Source: Armatimonadota bacterium
Lineage (GTDB): Bacteria > Armatimonadota > Armatimonadia > Armatimonadales > Armatimonadaceae
Assembly (NCBI GenBank): GCA_014379275.1
Contig: JACMMA010000191.1
Span: 1 to 12,737, forward strand
Length of the DNA stretch: 12,737 nt
Direction: 5' to 3'
Of this stretch, positions 1 to 7,509 are shown piece by piece (positions within the stretch are counted from its first letter, which is position 1; the number at the start of each line of letters is the position of its first letter). The notes under the pieces are model-generated. The model had not been told where the DNA came from. It saw only the letters and a list, made by a program, of their open reading frames with translations, and made no database searches. A program made the position numbers and the translations under genes.

Positions 1-38
1 CATTGTCATCAATAGGTGTCAAGATTGCCAGGTTTTGC

Positions 39-81
39 GGTCTGTCTGAATCGGGAACCATCAAATGATCATTTTCGATAT
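39..81 (+). promoter_or_regulatory. Putative ECF-sigma-type promoter of the htrA gene
   Basis: The leader contains GGTCTGTCTGA (39-49), GGAACC (54-59) as a possible -35, exactly 16 nt of spacer, and CGATAT (76-81) as a possible -10. ECF sigma factors typically recognise GGAAC-like -35 and CGTC/CGAT-like -10 elements with this spacing. The same block with the same 16-nt spacer precedes the ter operon at the other end of the window. The spacer includes a perfect 12-bp palindrome, AAATGATCATTT (63-74), which could be an operator. A start near position 88 would leave about 85 nt of leader. No transcription data exist here, so this is inference from pattern. Confidence 0.42.
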
Positions 82-174
82 AAGACGAACGGAAAACATC
101 GAAAAGGACGACTGGTTCGTGCGGTCATCAACGATGCCCGGATCTATTCCCGAAACCGTTTCTGAGAGCCAATT

Positions 175-1845
175 ATGAACAATCAAACCGTGAGTGCATT
201 ACAAAGAATCGGCGGCGGTGCCGCTGTCGCCGCTGTCGCTGTCGTCGCCGGCTATTCGCTTCGCGATGCCGGTGCGCAATCACCCAAACCTGCTTCCGCA
301 CCGGTGGTGCGTACGCCTGCCGTGCAAAGTGCGGCGGAGATGCAATCCGCATTCGCCCAGGTTGCTCGCGTCGCCGAACCGGCGGTTGTCACAATCACCA
401 CGGCGAAACGGGCAAGTGCGCTCAGTTCGAACGATGGGTCGCGCCGCTTTCGGATCCCAAACCCTAACGGCGGTAACGGCAGTGAGAATGACTCGTTCGA
501 GGAATTCTTCCGACGCTTCCGTGAGTTCGGTGTCGAGCCGAATGGATACAAGGGTGACACGGCGGCGGGCGGGGGCGACGGCTTTCGGTTTGCACAGGAT
601 GCGCCACCCCAACGACGCGGCAATGGCGCCTTCGTGGACACGGGCGTCGGGTCCGGGGTGATCTATGATAAGTCGGGCTTGATTCTCACCAACGCACACG
701 TGGTCGAGGGTGCGGACCGCGTGACCGTGAAATTGCTCGACGGGCGTGAGTTCAAGGACGCGAAGGTTCTCGGCGTGGATACTCGTACCGATGTCGCCGT
801 GGTAAAGATTCCCACGACGAACGCGCCTGCGGTGACGCTCGGCGATTCCGGGAAGGTAACTGTGGGCGACTGGGCTATCGCCGTCGGGAACCCGTTCGGT
901 CTGTCCAACACCCTTACCGTGGGGGTGATCTCCGCGTCTGCTCGTGAGGTGAATTTCAACGACAGCGGATCGCTCAATGACTACCTGCAAACCGACGCCT
1001 CGATCAATCCGGGCAACAGCGGTGGTCCCCTACTCGACATTTATGGCCGTGTCATCGGCATCAACAATGCCATCTATACCCGGAGCGGTGGCAATGTCGG
1101 CATCGGATTTGCGATACCGATCAATGTCGCCAAGCGTGTGGCGGATGCTTTAGTGAAAGACGGGAAAGTCCGCCGCGCCATCATCGGTGTCGGGATGCGC
1201 AACGTTTCCGAGGACACAGCCGCATTCGGGCTTCCCGCGGGAACGAAGGGGGTCATCGTGCAGCAAGTGGTGCCCAATTCCCCCGCGGCACGCGCGGGGG
1301 TACAGATCGGCGATGTCATCACCGCTTGGAACGGCGAGACGACCACCCGTGACACCGAGCTTCAGCGCAAAGTGACGGCGTCGCCGATCGGTAAGCCCGG
1401 CACACTGACGGTGCAAAGAAACGGCAAAACCGTGACCCTTTCGGTGACTCCGGATGAACTAACGCCGACGCAGACAACCCCGCGGCCTACTACCACAGAA
1501 CCGGAGCAAGTCGCCCCGACGAACGAGATGCTCGGCGTCGCGCTCGCCCCGCTAGACGACAAGACGCGTGCTACTTTCAACATACCCGCAACGGTACGTA
1601 GCGGCGTGGTTGTGGCGCGTGTTCAATCCGGAGGCGTCGCCGAACGTGCCGGGATCGCCGTCGGTGACGTGATTCAGCGCGTCGGGCAGACGGTGGTCAA
1701 CGTCCCCGCCGACGTAGACCGCGCCAAAGATGCAATCCTTAAAGGACAGACGGCGGATGCGAAATCGGTCGCCATGTATGTCGTCAAGCGAAATGGCGAG
1801 GGCGGCGTTGAGGGCGGTTTCATCGTGCTCCAGATCGGCGAGTGA
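175..1845 (+). CDS. htrA: DegP/HtrA-type serine protease with two PDZ domains
   Basis: This encodes a 556-residue trypsin-like protease that degrades or refolds damaged proteins in the cell envelope. Residues 12-27 are a small-residue hydrophobic segment after a short N-terminus, fitting a signal anchor or signal peptide, with AGAQ (32-35) as a possible cleavage region. The protease domain carries His175 (TNAHVV), Asp206 (RTDVAVV) and Ser282 (GNSGGP), the complete catalytic triad. Residues 80-150 form a Gly/Asn-rich insert with EEFFRRF, like the LA-loop region of DegP. PDZ1 covers roughly 335-425. A Thr/Pro linker (429-446) leads to PDZ2 (about 452-555). Length and layout match DegP/DegQ. The ATG has only a weak GAGAG upstream. 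The stop overlaps the GTG of the next gene by 4 nt. A possible ECF-type promoter lies about 95 nt upstream. Confidence 0.97.
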   Translation: MNNQTVSALQRIGGGAAVAAVAVVAGYSLRDAGAQSPKPASAPVVRTPAVQSAAEMQSAFAQVARVAEPAVVTITTAKRASALSSNDGSRRFRIPNPNGGNGSENDSFEEFFRRFREFGVEPNGYKGDTAAGGGDGFRFAQDAPPQRRGNGAFVDTGVGSGVIYDKSGLILTNAHVVEGADRVTVKLLDGREFKDAKVLGVDTRTDVAVVKIPTTNAPAVTLGDSGKVTVGDWAIAVGNPFGLSNTLTVGVISASAREVNFNDSGSLNDYLQTDASINPGNSGGPLLDIYGRVIGINNAIYTRSGGNVGIGFAIPINVAKRVADALVKDGKVRRAIIGVGMRNVSEDTAAFGLPAGTKGVIVQQVVPNSPAARAGVQIGDVITAWNGETTTRDTELQRKVTASPIGKPGTLTVQRNGKTVTLSVTPDELTPTQTTPRPTTTEPEQVAPTNEMLGVALAPLDDKTRATFNIPATVRSGVVVARVQSGGVAERAGIAVGDVIQRVGQTVVNVPADVDRAKDAILKGQTADAKSVAMYVVKRNGEGGVEGGFIVLQIGE

Positions 1846-2570
1846 GCGTGAAGCGCGTCTTGATCACGGGTGCAAACCGGGGAATCGGTCTGGAGTTCGC
1901 GCGACAGTTTCTGGAACGCGGTGATTCCGTATTTGCAGGTTGCCGCGTTCCCGGCGACGCGAACGAGCTTTGGGGATTGTCTTCGCGCTTCCCGGGGCGG
2001 TTATCCGTCGTCACGCTCGATGTCGCCGACGAGAACTGCATCGCGGCGGCACGAGCGGACGTTGGCGAAACTATGGACACTCTGGATCTACTCGTCAACA
2101 ATGCCGGAACGTTCGCCACGGGTGAGCATGGACTTGCTCGTATCGATTCCGCGAAGATGGCACACGTTTTCGCGGTCAATGCCATCGGTCCTGCGCTAGT
2201 CGCGAAACATTTCGTTGATCTTGTGAAACGGGGTACCGACCCTCTGATCGCGAACCTGACATCGGGAGTCGGCTTGTTGACAAACAGGATCGGCAGTCCG
2301 GGCGGCCAGTACAGTTACGCGGCGAGCAAGAGCGCGTTGAATCTGGTGATCCGGAGCCTGTCGTTCGACCTCCAGCCCGAGGGAATATCTGTTATCGGAA
2401 TCGGACCGGGCTATGTCCGGACCGATATGACGCGGGGTGGGAGTGCGACACTCCTGCCGGACGAGTCGGTGCGCGGCATGATCGCTACCTTTGACCGAAT
2501 AACTCTAGCCGATACGGGGCGTTTCTTTAGCTGGCAGAACCGGGAAGACGACTGGATGACCTCGGCTTAA
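1842..2570 (+). CDS. Short-chain dehydrogenase/reductase (SDR)
   Basis: This is a 242-residue classical SDR, an NAD(P)-dependent oxidoreductase of unknown substrate. The Rossmann nucleotide-binding motif TGANRGIG is at 9-16, NNAG at 86-89, the active-site Asn is probably N113, Ser is S141, and YAASK gives Tyr159 and Lys163. GPGYVRTDM (188-196) is the usual segment after strand 6. All catalytic residues are present. The start is GTG in a GTGA overlap with the protease stop, so it is probably translated by coupling and co-transcribed with htrA. The resemblance is to sniffer/C-factor-like SDRs (LITGANRGIGLEF), but I would not assign a substrate. The stop is in a TTAA shared with the converging Nif3-like gene. 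Confidence 0.93.
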   Translation: MSVKRVLITGANRGIGLEFARQFLERGDSVFAGCRVPGDANELWGLSSRFPGRLSVVTLDVADENCIAAARADVGETMDTLDLLVNNAGTFATGEHGLARIDSAKMAHVFAVNAIGPALVAKHFVDLVKRGTDPLIANLTSGVGLLTNRIGSPGGQYSYAASKSALNLVIRSLSFDLQPEGISVIGIGPGYVRTDMTRGGSATLLPDESVRGMIATFDRITLADTGRFFSWQNREDDWMTSA

Positions 2571-3652
2571 TCGACAAAGTCAACCGAAATATCCGGTAGC
2601 GCGGCTCGCAGGCGGCTGGCTAGTTCGCGTGCTCCGGGTGTTTCGGTTTGTGCGTGTCCGGCGTCGACGAGAACGAAGCCGCGTGATTCGGCGTCCATAT
2701 ACTCGTGATGGCGGATATCGGAAGTAATCAAAGCGTCCGCTCCCTGTTTCATCGCGTCCGGCATCAGAAACGCGCACGCCCCCCCTCCCACCGCGACGGT
2801 GCGGATTGGCTTGTCCGCAGGTCCCACCAGACGTACGGCGTCGAAGTCCAGTGCGGACTGTATCCGGTCACGCAGCTGGGCAGGCAGGAGCATTTCCGGC
2901 AGTTCGCCGACACGCCCTAGCCCGAACTCTTTGCCCGTGTTCGACAGCGGGAATACGTTATAAGCCACCTCTTCATACGGGTGTATTTTCCGCATCGCGG
3001 CGAGAACGGCGGGTACTTTTTGCGCCGGGGTAATGGATTCGATACGGTACTCGTCGACTCTGGCGACAGTGCCCACTTGCCCCTTATACGGCTCCGCCCC
3101 CGGTAGCGGCCTGAATGTACCCATCCCTTCCGACCAGAACCCACAGCGGTCGTAGTTCAGGCCGGTCAGATGTCCCGCCCCCGCGTTCGCCATTTCGTTC
3201 CAGACGGCTTCGCTGTCCTCCGCCGGCACATAAACCGTGACGTTCAACAGCGGTTCGCGATACGTCGTCTGTACCGGGCGAACGTTCCGCAAACCGAGCA
3301 GACCCGCGAGAACATCGTTCACCCCGCCTTCGGCAATGTCCCAGTTGGTATGGGCGCACGCGACCGCGATGTCAGACTTGATACACGACAGCACCACGCC
3401 GCCGGGGTGCGGTTCGCTGGCGAGGATACGCTTGAGCGGGTTGTAGATCAGCGGGTGATGGCTGACGATCATCCGCGCCCCGACCGCGCGGGCGTGTTCG
3501 GCGACAGCGGGCGTTACGTCCAGGCAAACCACGAGGCGTGCCACTTCCGCCTGCGGATCGCCGACGAGCAAGCCACGCGGGTCGCCTTCCATGCACAGGT
3601 GTTGCGGCGCGATCGCATCGAGCGACGCCATGACTTCGGATACGGTGGCCAT
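2567..3652 (-). CDS. Nif3-like dinuclear metal-centre protein (YbgI/YqfO family)
   Basis: This 361-residue protein belongs to the Nif3/DUF34 family, often labelled GTP cyclohydrolase 1 type 2 homologue, whose cellular role is not settled. The metal ligands expected for the family are visible: SHHP (His65, His66), HTNWD (His101, Asp105) and GHAQTE (His333, Glu337). The length exceeds the minimal 250-residue form. The extra residues of about 130-240 (containing IHPYEEVAY near 223-231) correspond to the PII/CutA-like insert domain seen in YqfO-type members. It starts 4 nt after the apt stop codon, so the two form an operon. The leader before ATG is A/T-rich and lacks a Shine-Dalgarno site, so translation probably depends on coupling to apt. 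Confidence 0.96.
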   Translation of the reverse strand: MATVSEVMASLDAIAPQHLCMEGDPRGLLVGDPQAEVARLVVCLDVTPAVAEHARAVGARMIVSHHPLIYNPLKRILASEPHPGGVVLSCIKSDIAVACAHTNWDIAEGGVNDVLAGLLGLRNVRPVQTTYREPLLNVTVYVPAEDSEAVWNEMANAGAGHLTGLNYDRCGFWSEGMGTFRPLPGAEPYKGQVGTVARVDEYRIESITPAQKVPAVLAAMRKIHPYEEVAYNVFPLSNTGKEFGLGRVGELPEMLLPAQLRDRIQSALDFDAVRLVGPADKPIRTVAVGGGACAFLMPDAMKQGADALITSDIRHHEYMDAESRGFVLVDAGHAQTETPGARELASRLRAALPDISVDFVD

Positions 3653-3656
3653 TATT

Positions 3657-4196
3657 TTAGTAAGTCAACAGCGTGATTATCTTGCCGCGATCCAAGCGGT
3701 CACGGCCCTTCAGGGACGACAATTCGACGAGAAACGCGTATCCTACCACTGTCCCGCCAAGCCGCTCGACTATCGCCGCCGCCGCCGTTGCGGTGCCCCC
3801 CGTCGCCAAAAGGTCATCCACAATGACCACCCGGTCGCCCGGATCGACCGCATCCACATGCGCTTCCACGGTGTTGGTGCCGTATTCGAGGGCGTACTCT
3901 TCCTGGATGGTTTGGTATGGCAGTTTGCCCAGTTTCCGGACCGGCGAAAACGGTAGCCCCAATTTATAAGCGACCGGCACCCCGAACAAGAATCCGCGCG
4001 ACTCGATCCCGACGACACGATCCGGGGTGAGCGCGGCAATCTGCGCGGACAGAACGTCGATCGTTTCCCGCAACGCGTCCGCATCGGCTAGCACGGGGGT
4101 GATGTCCTTGAAGAGAATCCCCGGTTGCGGAAAATCGGGAATATCCCGGATCAGGGCTTCGGCGCGTAGCGGCGCGGTAGCGGTGGTCGTACTCAT
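3657..4196 (-). CDS. apt: Adenine phosphoribosyltransferase
   Basis: This 179-residue cytoplasmic enzyme converts adenine and PRPP to AMP and pyrophosphate (purine salvage). The PRPP-binding motif VVIVDDLLATGGTA spans 123-136. The N-terminal block IRDIPDFPQPGILFKDITPVL (16-36) and the GIESRGFLFG segment (63-72) are hallmarks of APRT. Length is standard. The ATG has GGAG about 12 nt upstream, longer than the ideal spacing, so initiation may be weak or the site unused. It is the first gene of an apt-nif3 pair with a 4-nt gap. Confidence 0.97.
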   Translation of the reverse strand: MSTTTATAPLRAEALIRDIPDFPQPGILFKDITPVLADADALRETIDVLSAQIAALTPDRVVGIESRGFLFGVPVAYKLGLPFSPVRKLGKLPYQTIQEEYALEYGTNTVEAHVDAVDPGDRVVIVDDLLATGGTATAAAAIVERLGGTVVGYAFLVELSSLKGRDRLDRGKIITLLTY

Positions 4197-4261
4197 AAAT
4201 GGTTTAAACTCCGGCTGACTCGCGGGCGTCTGGCGACGTTGCAGTCGTACCCGTTGATTTC

Positions 4262-4393
4262 ATGCGTTCTGTTCGCGAGAAGGGGGCGTTTTTCCTGCTC
4301 GGCATGCTGTTCTTACTGTCACTCGTGTTTCGCCATGCATTCCTTCCAGGCGGTTTCTCTCCACGCGACGGTTTCTCCATATGGCAGCGGTAA
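4262..4393 (+). CDS. Possible single-span membrane peptide, 43 residues (doubtful)
   Basis: A short ATG frame begins with basic residues (MRSVREKG) followed by a strongly hydrophobic stretch (AFFLLGMLFLLSLVF, residues 9-23) and a polar tail. That is the layout of a one-helix membrane peptide. No Shine-Dalgarno site precedes it, no family is recognised, and a chance T-rich run could give the same pattern. It would be divergent from apt. Confidence 0.2.
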   Translation: MRSVREKGAFFLLGMLFLLSLVFRHAFLPGGFSPRDGFSIWQR

Positions 4394-4434
4394 ATTTCGC
4401 TCGCCGGATTGGTCAGCGCTGTTTTCTAATCTGC

Positions 4435-4536
4435 TCAGGTATAGGACCGGGCACCGTCATAGATCCATAAATCTTTGTGCTGGTCGAGGTTGAAGCCGGG
4501 GAGCGGTTTGTCCACGTAGACGGATCGGCGACGCGG
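4435..4536 (-). pseudogene. Possible C-terminal remnant of a decayed gene
   Basis: The minus frame between TGA at 4537-4539 and TGA at 4435-4437 reads as very protein-like sequence (SVYVDKPLPGFNLDQH, then KDLWIYDGARSYT), but has no start codon. The adjacent upstream frame reads HNPVILTAS, which could be the preceding piece in another phase. I do not recognise the family. The composition (Asp, Lys, Gly, aromatic residues) is unlike random GC-rich translation, so I read it as the end of a gene that has lost its front. Confidence 0.3.
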
Positions 4537-4711
4537 TCAATATGACCGGGTTGTGCCGAGGCATCCCGCTTCTTTCTCCCGCCCGGAGGAACGCAAGATG
4601 CGATGGGCTGATGACGTCCGATCGGCAGACCGATTGCAGCCGACATCTTTCCGGTTCACGATTTTTCGGGTGGGTGATAGTGACACCGAATATCCGGGAC
4701 GTCATCGCCCG

Positions 4712-5068
4712 TTATTTCTGGGTTTCGGTGAGCGCGATGCAATCCAGTCGTTCCTGCGCGAATCGGAACGCCTCTCGGGTGCGTTCGAGTACCATGGTCG
4801 CGCAGTGGTGGCTGTGGAGGGCGGCGCAGTAGGCGCGGCGGAGAATGTCCAGGTCGGCGGCGGCTTGGTCCAGAGCACAATCCACATCGGTGACGCACGC
4901 CGCCCCTGCGGATTCTAGCGCCGCCCGTGCTTCTAGCAGGTCCGCCGTCGCGTCGCTACGCTCGCTACCCGCCGCCTCCCAGCGCGCGAGCGCCCGCTCG
5001 AGCCGTGCCTCCATCACGCCAACCGTGCCGTCTGGCCCGCGCTGTCCGCTCAAACCCCGCCTGTCCAT
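4712..5068 (-). CDS. Small Ala/Glu/Arg-rich helical protein of unknown function
   Basis: This 118-residue protein has no recognisable domain. Residues 19-115 are almost entirely helix-forming (MEARLERALARWEAAGSERS; ADLLEARAALESA; LDQAAADLDILRRAYCAAL; ERTREAFRFAQERLD), suggesting two or three long helices or a coiled coil. Five Cys (58, 64, 81, 89, 110) and His86/His87 are notable for such a small protein, but form no known metal motif. Codon third positions are strongly G/C, supporting this strand over the overlapping plus-strand frame. The ATG at 5068 has AAAGGCGGG upstream; an internal Met19 is an alternative start. It stands alone between apt and the reductase. Confidence 0.6.
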   Translation of the reverse strand: MDRRGLSGQRGPDGTVGVMEARLERALARWEAAGSERSDATADLLEARAALESAGAACVTDVDCALDQAAADLDILRRAYCAALHSHHCATMVLERTREAFRFAQERLDCIALTETQK

Positions 5069-5092
5069 GGGTTCCCGCCTTTCGCCGATTCC

Positions 5093-5187
5093 CGCGGCAT
5101 TTACTGTCGTAGTTGATTGTAGGAGAAGTACCCCTCGCAGGCTTGGATATTCTTACTACCTGACGCGGATATCCTCGCGGCATTTAC
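5093..5187. repeat. 12-bp direct repeat in the 5069-5364 gap
   Basis: CGCGGCATTTAC occurs at 5093-5104 and again at 5176-5187, 83 bp apart. The surrounding 296-bp gap holds no convincing gene. A 56-codon minus frame (5271-5101) covers both copies but has atypical codon use. The repeat could be a regulatory half-site pair or chance. Confidence 0.3.
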
Positions 5188-5364
5188 GCGCGGTAGGTGT
5201 AGGTAGGGCAGCGAGGGAATTTTTCCCACCTTCTCCCCCATTTCCCGTGCCGTAGAAGCCCGGTCAGTCATCACAGCACCACCGGCCGACGTGGTCAAGT
5301 ACCTCCCACTACCGAAGCATCCGTTCCGACACACTGGGGATGAGTTACGCCGACAACCGCCCGG

Positions 5365-6012
5365 TCACCGTCGCAGTGCCTTCAGCGCCAGGTCGGGGAA
5401 CAGACCGCTCACTACCGCGAACTGGACCCAAGCCGAAGCCAGCGTTTCCAGCGACCGCGCCGTCCGAATCCCCCCCGCGTCCACCGGCTGATAGTCCGCG
5501 TCAGCGATCAACCGTGCCACCACCGCTTTCGCTTCCGCATCGTCCCCGCAGTAGAAGATACTGGGGTGTTCCCCGCCGAACGAACGGCTGTCCGACGCCA
5601 GCGTTTCCGCGAACGTTATGTTGAACGCCTCGACCACTCTCGCCCCGGGAATAAGCCCCGCCAATTCTTCCGCCAGCGAGGACGTCCGGTCTGTCGGTAG
5701 CCCCACGGTCTGCCCCGTGAAGTCCGGCTTGAGTCCGCTCATACATGTGATCACTATCTTGCCCGTGAGGGGACCTGCCGCCGCCAGAGCCTGCGGTAGC
5801 GCGGGCGGCCATACCGAGATTAGAACGACCTCGCTTTCCTCGGCTGCCTGGCGGGGCGTCCCGGCACGGGCGCCGGACCCGCCGGACTGTGCGAGGGCAT
5901 CCAATTTTGACGGGTCCTGCGAGAACGAGAAAACCACCTCATGGCCTTTTCGCGCCCATATCTTCCCGAGTGAGCCGCCCATATTCCCCGAACCGATAAT
6001 TCCGATCTTCAT
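5365..6012 (-). CDS. NAD(P)-binding oxidoreductase, F420/NADP reductase-like (COG2085-type)
   Basis: This 215-residue protein starts MKIGIIGSGNMGG, a Rossmann fold with GSGNMG at 7-12. The layout matches predicted dinucleotide-binding enzymes related to NADPH-dependent F420 reductase: VVLISVWPPAL at 62-72, a conserved FNITFAETL segment (130-138) and FYCGDD at 153-158. The substrate is unknown; flavin or F420 reduction are possibilities from the family. I chose the ATG at 6012 because GGGGGA lies 5 nt upstream and the Rossmann strand must begin at once. The longer frame to 6105 would run into the preceding pseudogene. It is the last gene of the AraC-linked cluster, 82 nt after the end of the broken membrane gene. 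Confidence 0.9.
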   Translation of the reverse strand: MKIGIIGSGNMGGSLGKIWARKGHEVVFSFSQDPSKLDALAQSGGSGARAGTPRQAAEESEVVLISVWPPALPQALAAAGPLTGKIVITCMSGLKPDFTGQTVGLPTDRTSSLAEELAGLIPGARVVEAFNITFAETLASDSRSFGGEHPSIFYCGDDAEAKAVVARLIADADYQPVDAGGIRTARSLETLASAWVQFAVVSGLFPDLALKALRR

Positions 6013-6094
6013 AATTCCCCCAGTCTTCGTCATTACGCCCGAAAAGCGTCGGACGTATGTCAACTTTGGCACAGTCAGCAAGATTTCCGCGAAG

Positions 6095-6586
6095 TCATCC
6101 ATCACTCGCCAATTCGTCTGCCCTACTCTCTGTTACATGCCGCTGTCGCTGTATCATATAGAACCCTGTCCACCCGACTATTGCGGTGGCGACGGCAACA
6201 ATCACGTAACGTCCATCCGCATACCCGCCACGACGGGAGGTGCCCTAGTAGACAGCGGGGTCGTTTCTAAAGTTGTAGGCGGCACCGGGCCGCTGCTCCA
6301 CACCAATCAAGCTAACCCGGAAAGACGTCCCCGAAAAAGCCGCGATCCCCATGCAAGTCGTGTCGCTCGCCGGGCGAACCTGAGTAGCGCAAGCGAAGCC
6401 AGCCCGAGAAAAACGGCTACGAAGAAAGACATCGCGCAGTGCAGTTTCGCATGAGGTAACCAAGCGGGATTATTCATTTGTGCCCTCGCGAAGAGGAAAC
6501 CGTCCACCCCGATCGGCACAATAATTGAAGCCCACGCGGAGATAGCGATCAGGGTCAGCCCGAGAACGTGGTGGTGAGTCGTTCAC
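6095..6586 (-). pseudogene. Broken tandem paralogue of the four-helix membrane protein
   Basis: The region just downstream of the intact membrane gene still encodes the same protein type, but in pieces. From about 6580 to 6370 one frame reads LTLIAISAWASIIVPIG, then NNPAWLPHAKLHCAM, matching NPYWPPHAKFHNAQTM of the intact copy, then a second hydrophobic helix. The homology then continues in another frame (net -1) with GIAAFSGTSF and PGAAYNFRNDPAVY, ends at TAG 6245-6247, and resumes in the same frame with VIVAVATAIVGWTGFYMI, a last membrane helix, to TGA at 6095-6097. The first conserved frame has no start codon: a GTG at 6586 fits only if one base was gained in the CACCACCAC run. Total length (about 164 codons) equals the intact 159-residue protein. 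At least two, probably three, lesions make it a pseudogene. Confidence 0.75.
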
Positions 6587-6590
6587 TTCC

Positions 6591-7070
6591 CTACTGTGCG
6601 CCCTGCGGGATCGCATTCACCGGGGCAGTGGAAATAGAGGCGGTTCTGAGCCTGCGGCGTTCTTTGCCATACGCCAAAAACAGAATGCCCACGATCACAA
6701 AGTCGAGCATCAATTGTGTCACAGTAAGCGGACCGATCCGGAGGGATTTAAGCCCTTCGAATTGGGGGTCGGTAAAGGACGCCCCCGGAAAAAAGATCGC
6801 CGGGGACTGCGTCACCCAGTAGAATGCTGCGAACAGGGTCCCGACTTGAAGTGCCATTACCCGGTCGCGCTGACGGCTCCAGAGAAACCAGAGTGATATC
6901 AAACCGGCCATTGCGCCGAAAATCATCGTCTGCGCGTTGTGAAATTTGGCGTGTGGCGGCCAGTACGGGTTATAAATGTGGGTCTCGTTCCAATCCGCGA
7001 GATACGGAGACAACGAGGTAAAAACCGCGATGAACGAAATGATTCCGCGTGCCCATGACAGTGATTTCAT
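6591..7070 (-). CDS. Four-helix membrane protein with NPYWPPHAKFHN motif
   Basis: This 159-residue integral membrane protein has four hydrophobic segments (about 7-25, 47-64, 75-95, 115-134) and a basic C-terminal tail (KERRRLR, 136-142). The motif NPYWPPHAKFHN (34-45) after the first helix is its most distinctive feature. I believe this is the motif of the uncharacterised DUF6640-type family, but that assignment is from memory. His40 and His44 could be functional, and no enzymatic role is established. The ATG has AGGA about 9 nt upstream and lies 43 nt after the ABM gene, so the two are probably co-transcribed. A broken second copy follows 4 nt after its stop. Confidence 0.85.
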   Translation of the reverse strand: MKSLSWARGIISFIAVFTSLSPYLADWNETHIYNPYWPPHAKFHNAQTMIFGAMAGLISLWFLWSRQRDRVMALQVGTLFAAFYWVTQSPAIFFPGASFTDPQFEGLKSLRIGPLTVTQLMLDFVIVGILFLAYGKERRRLRTASISTAPVNAIPQGAQ

Positions 7071-7113
7071 TATTTTTCTTCCTTACTACCTTCCCGTAAA
7101 CTTCGCGAGGTGA

Positions 7114-7452
7114 TTATGCGGACGCTTGATAGGTGGAAATATCGCCATAGAGGTGGCTATCTTGCCGCGAGGCATTCGAAATCAAGGGGGCAAACCAGGC
7201 GAGCGATCCCGCCAGGGCAGCGGGGTTCTCAAACAGTGCTTTCGACCCTTCGACATCCCACTGGGAGTAGGAGGTGACGCGCAGACCATCCAGGCTTTTG
7301 TGGATACTGGAGGAAAGGTGCCCCGCCATCCGTCTGCCGTACAGTCGCAAGCCTTCTATCAATCCGTCATACACGGACTGCTGGCGTTCGGGAGACGTTT
7401 CGTACACATGAATCATGGTAAGAACAGTAGCATCCTGCCCGATAGAAATCAT
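7114..7452 (-). CDS. ABM-fold monooxygenase-like protein
   Basis: This 112-residue protein has the antibiotic biosynthesis monooxygenase (ABM) ferredoxin-like fold. It shows a first strand TMIHVYETSPERQQ (12-25), a helix, HLSSSIHKSLDGLRVTSYSQW (45-65), typical of ABM strands 2-3, and a final helix with FENPA. Family members are small dimeric oxygenases or quinone/haem-binding proteins. The substrate cannot be predicted. The ATG has AAGGA 6 nt upstream. It is the first gene behind the AraC regulator's putative operator and probably the first of a unit with the membrane protein. Confidence 0.9.
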   Translation of the reverse strand: MISIGQDATVLTMIHVYETSPERQQSVYDGLIEGLRLYGRRMAGHLSSSIHKSLDGLRVTSYSQWDVEGSKALFENPAALAGSLAWFAPLISNASRQDSHLYGDISTYQASA

Positions 7453-7509
7453 ATTTTTCCTTCGTCGGCACGCTTATATTTCGTGCGCACTTATTTTTTA
7501 TTAGATGCC

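Larger units (their letters stand above)
4197..4711. other. Gene-poor stretch between apt and the small helical protein
   Basis: No long coding frame with the G/C third-position bias of the neighbours is seen here. It must contain the apt promoter (reading minus). I could not pick out convincing -35/-10 boxes. Two weak items inside it are listed separately: a possible 43-codon membrane peptide on plus and a short protein-like frame on minus at 4435-4536 that looks like the tail of a decayed gene. Confidence 0.6.

Noticed and set aside
4598..4918. Plus-strand frame with GGAGGA 7 nt before its ATG, opposite the 118-residue helical protein
   Set aside because: The ribosome site is good, but the minus-strand frame has far stronger G/C third positions and a coherent helical sequence; the plus product (Gly/Val-rich) looks like its antisense shadow.
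5101..5271. 56-codon minus frame starting MTDRASTAREMGEK
   Set aside because: Codon third positions are not biased like neighbours, only a weak GGTGG precedes it and no family is recognised; kept only as a note in the 5069-5364 gap.
6047..6070. TTGACA on the minus strand upstream of the reductase gene
   Set aside because: No acceptable -10 hexamer follows at 16-18 nt, so I do not call a promoter, although the gene could have one after the pseudogene.
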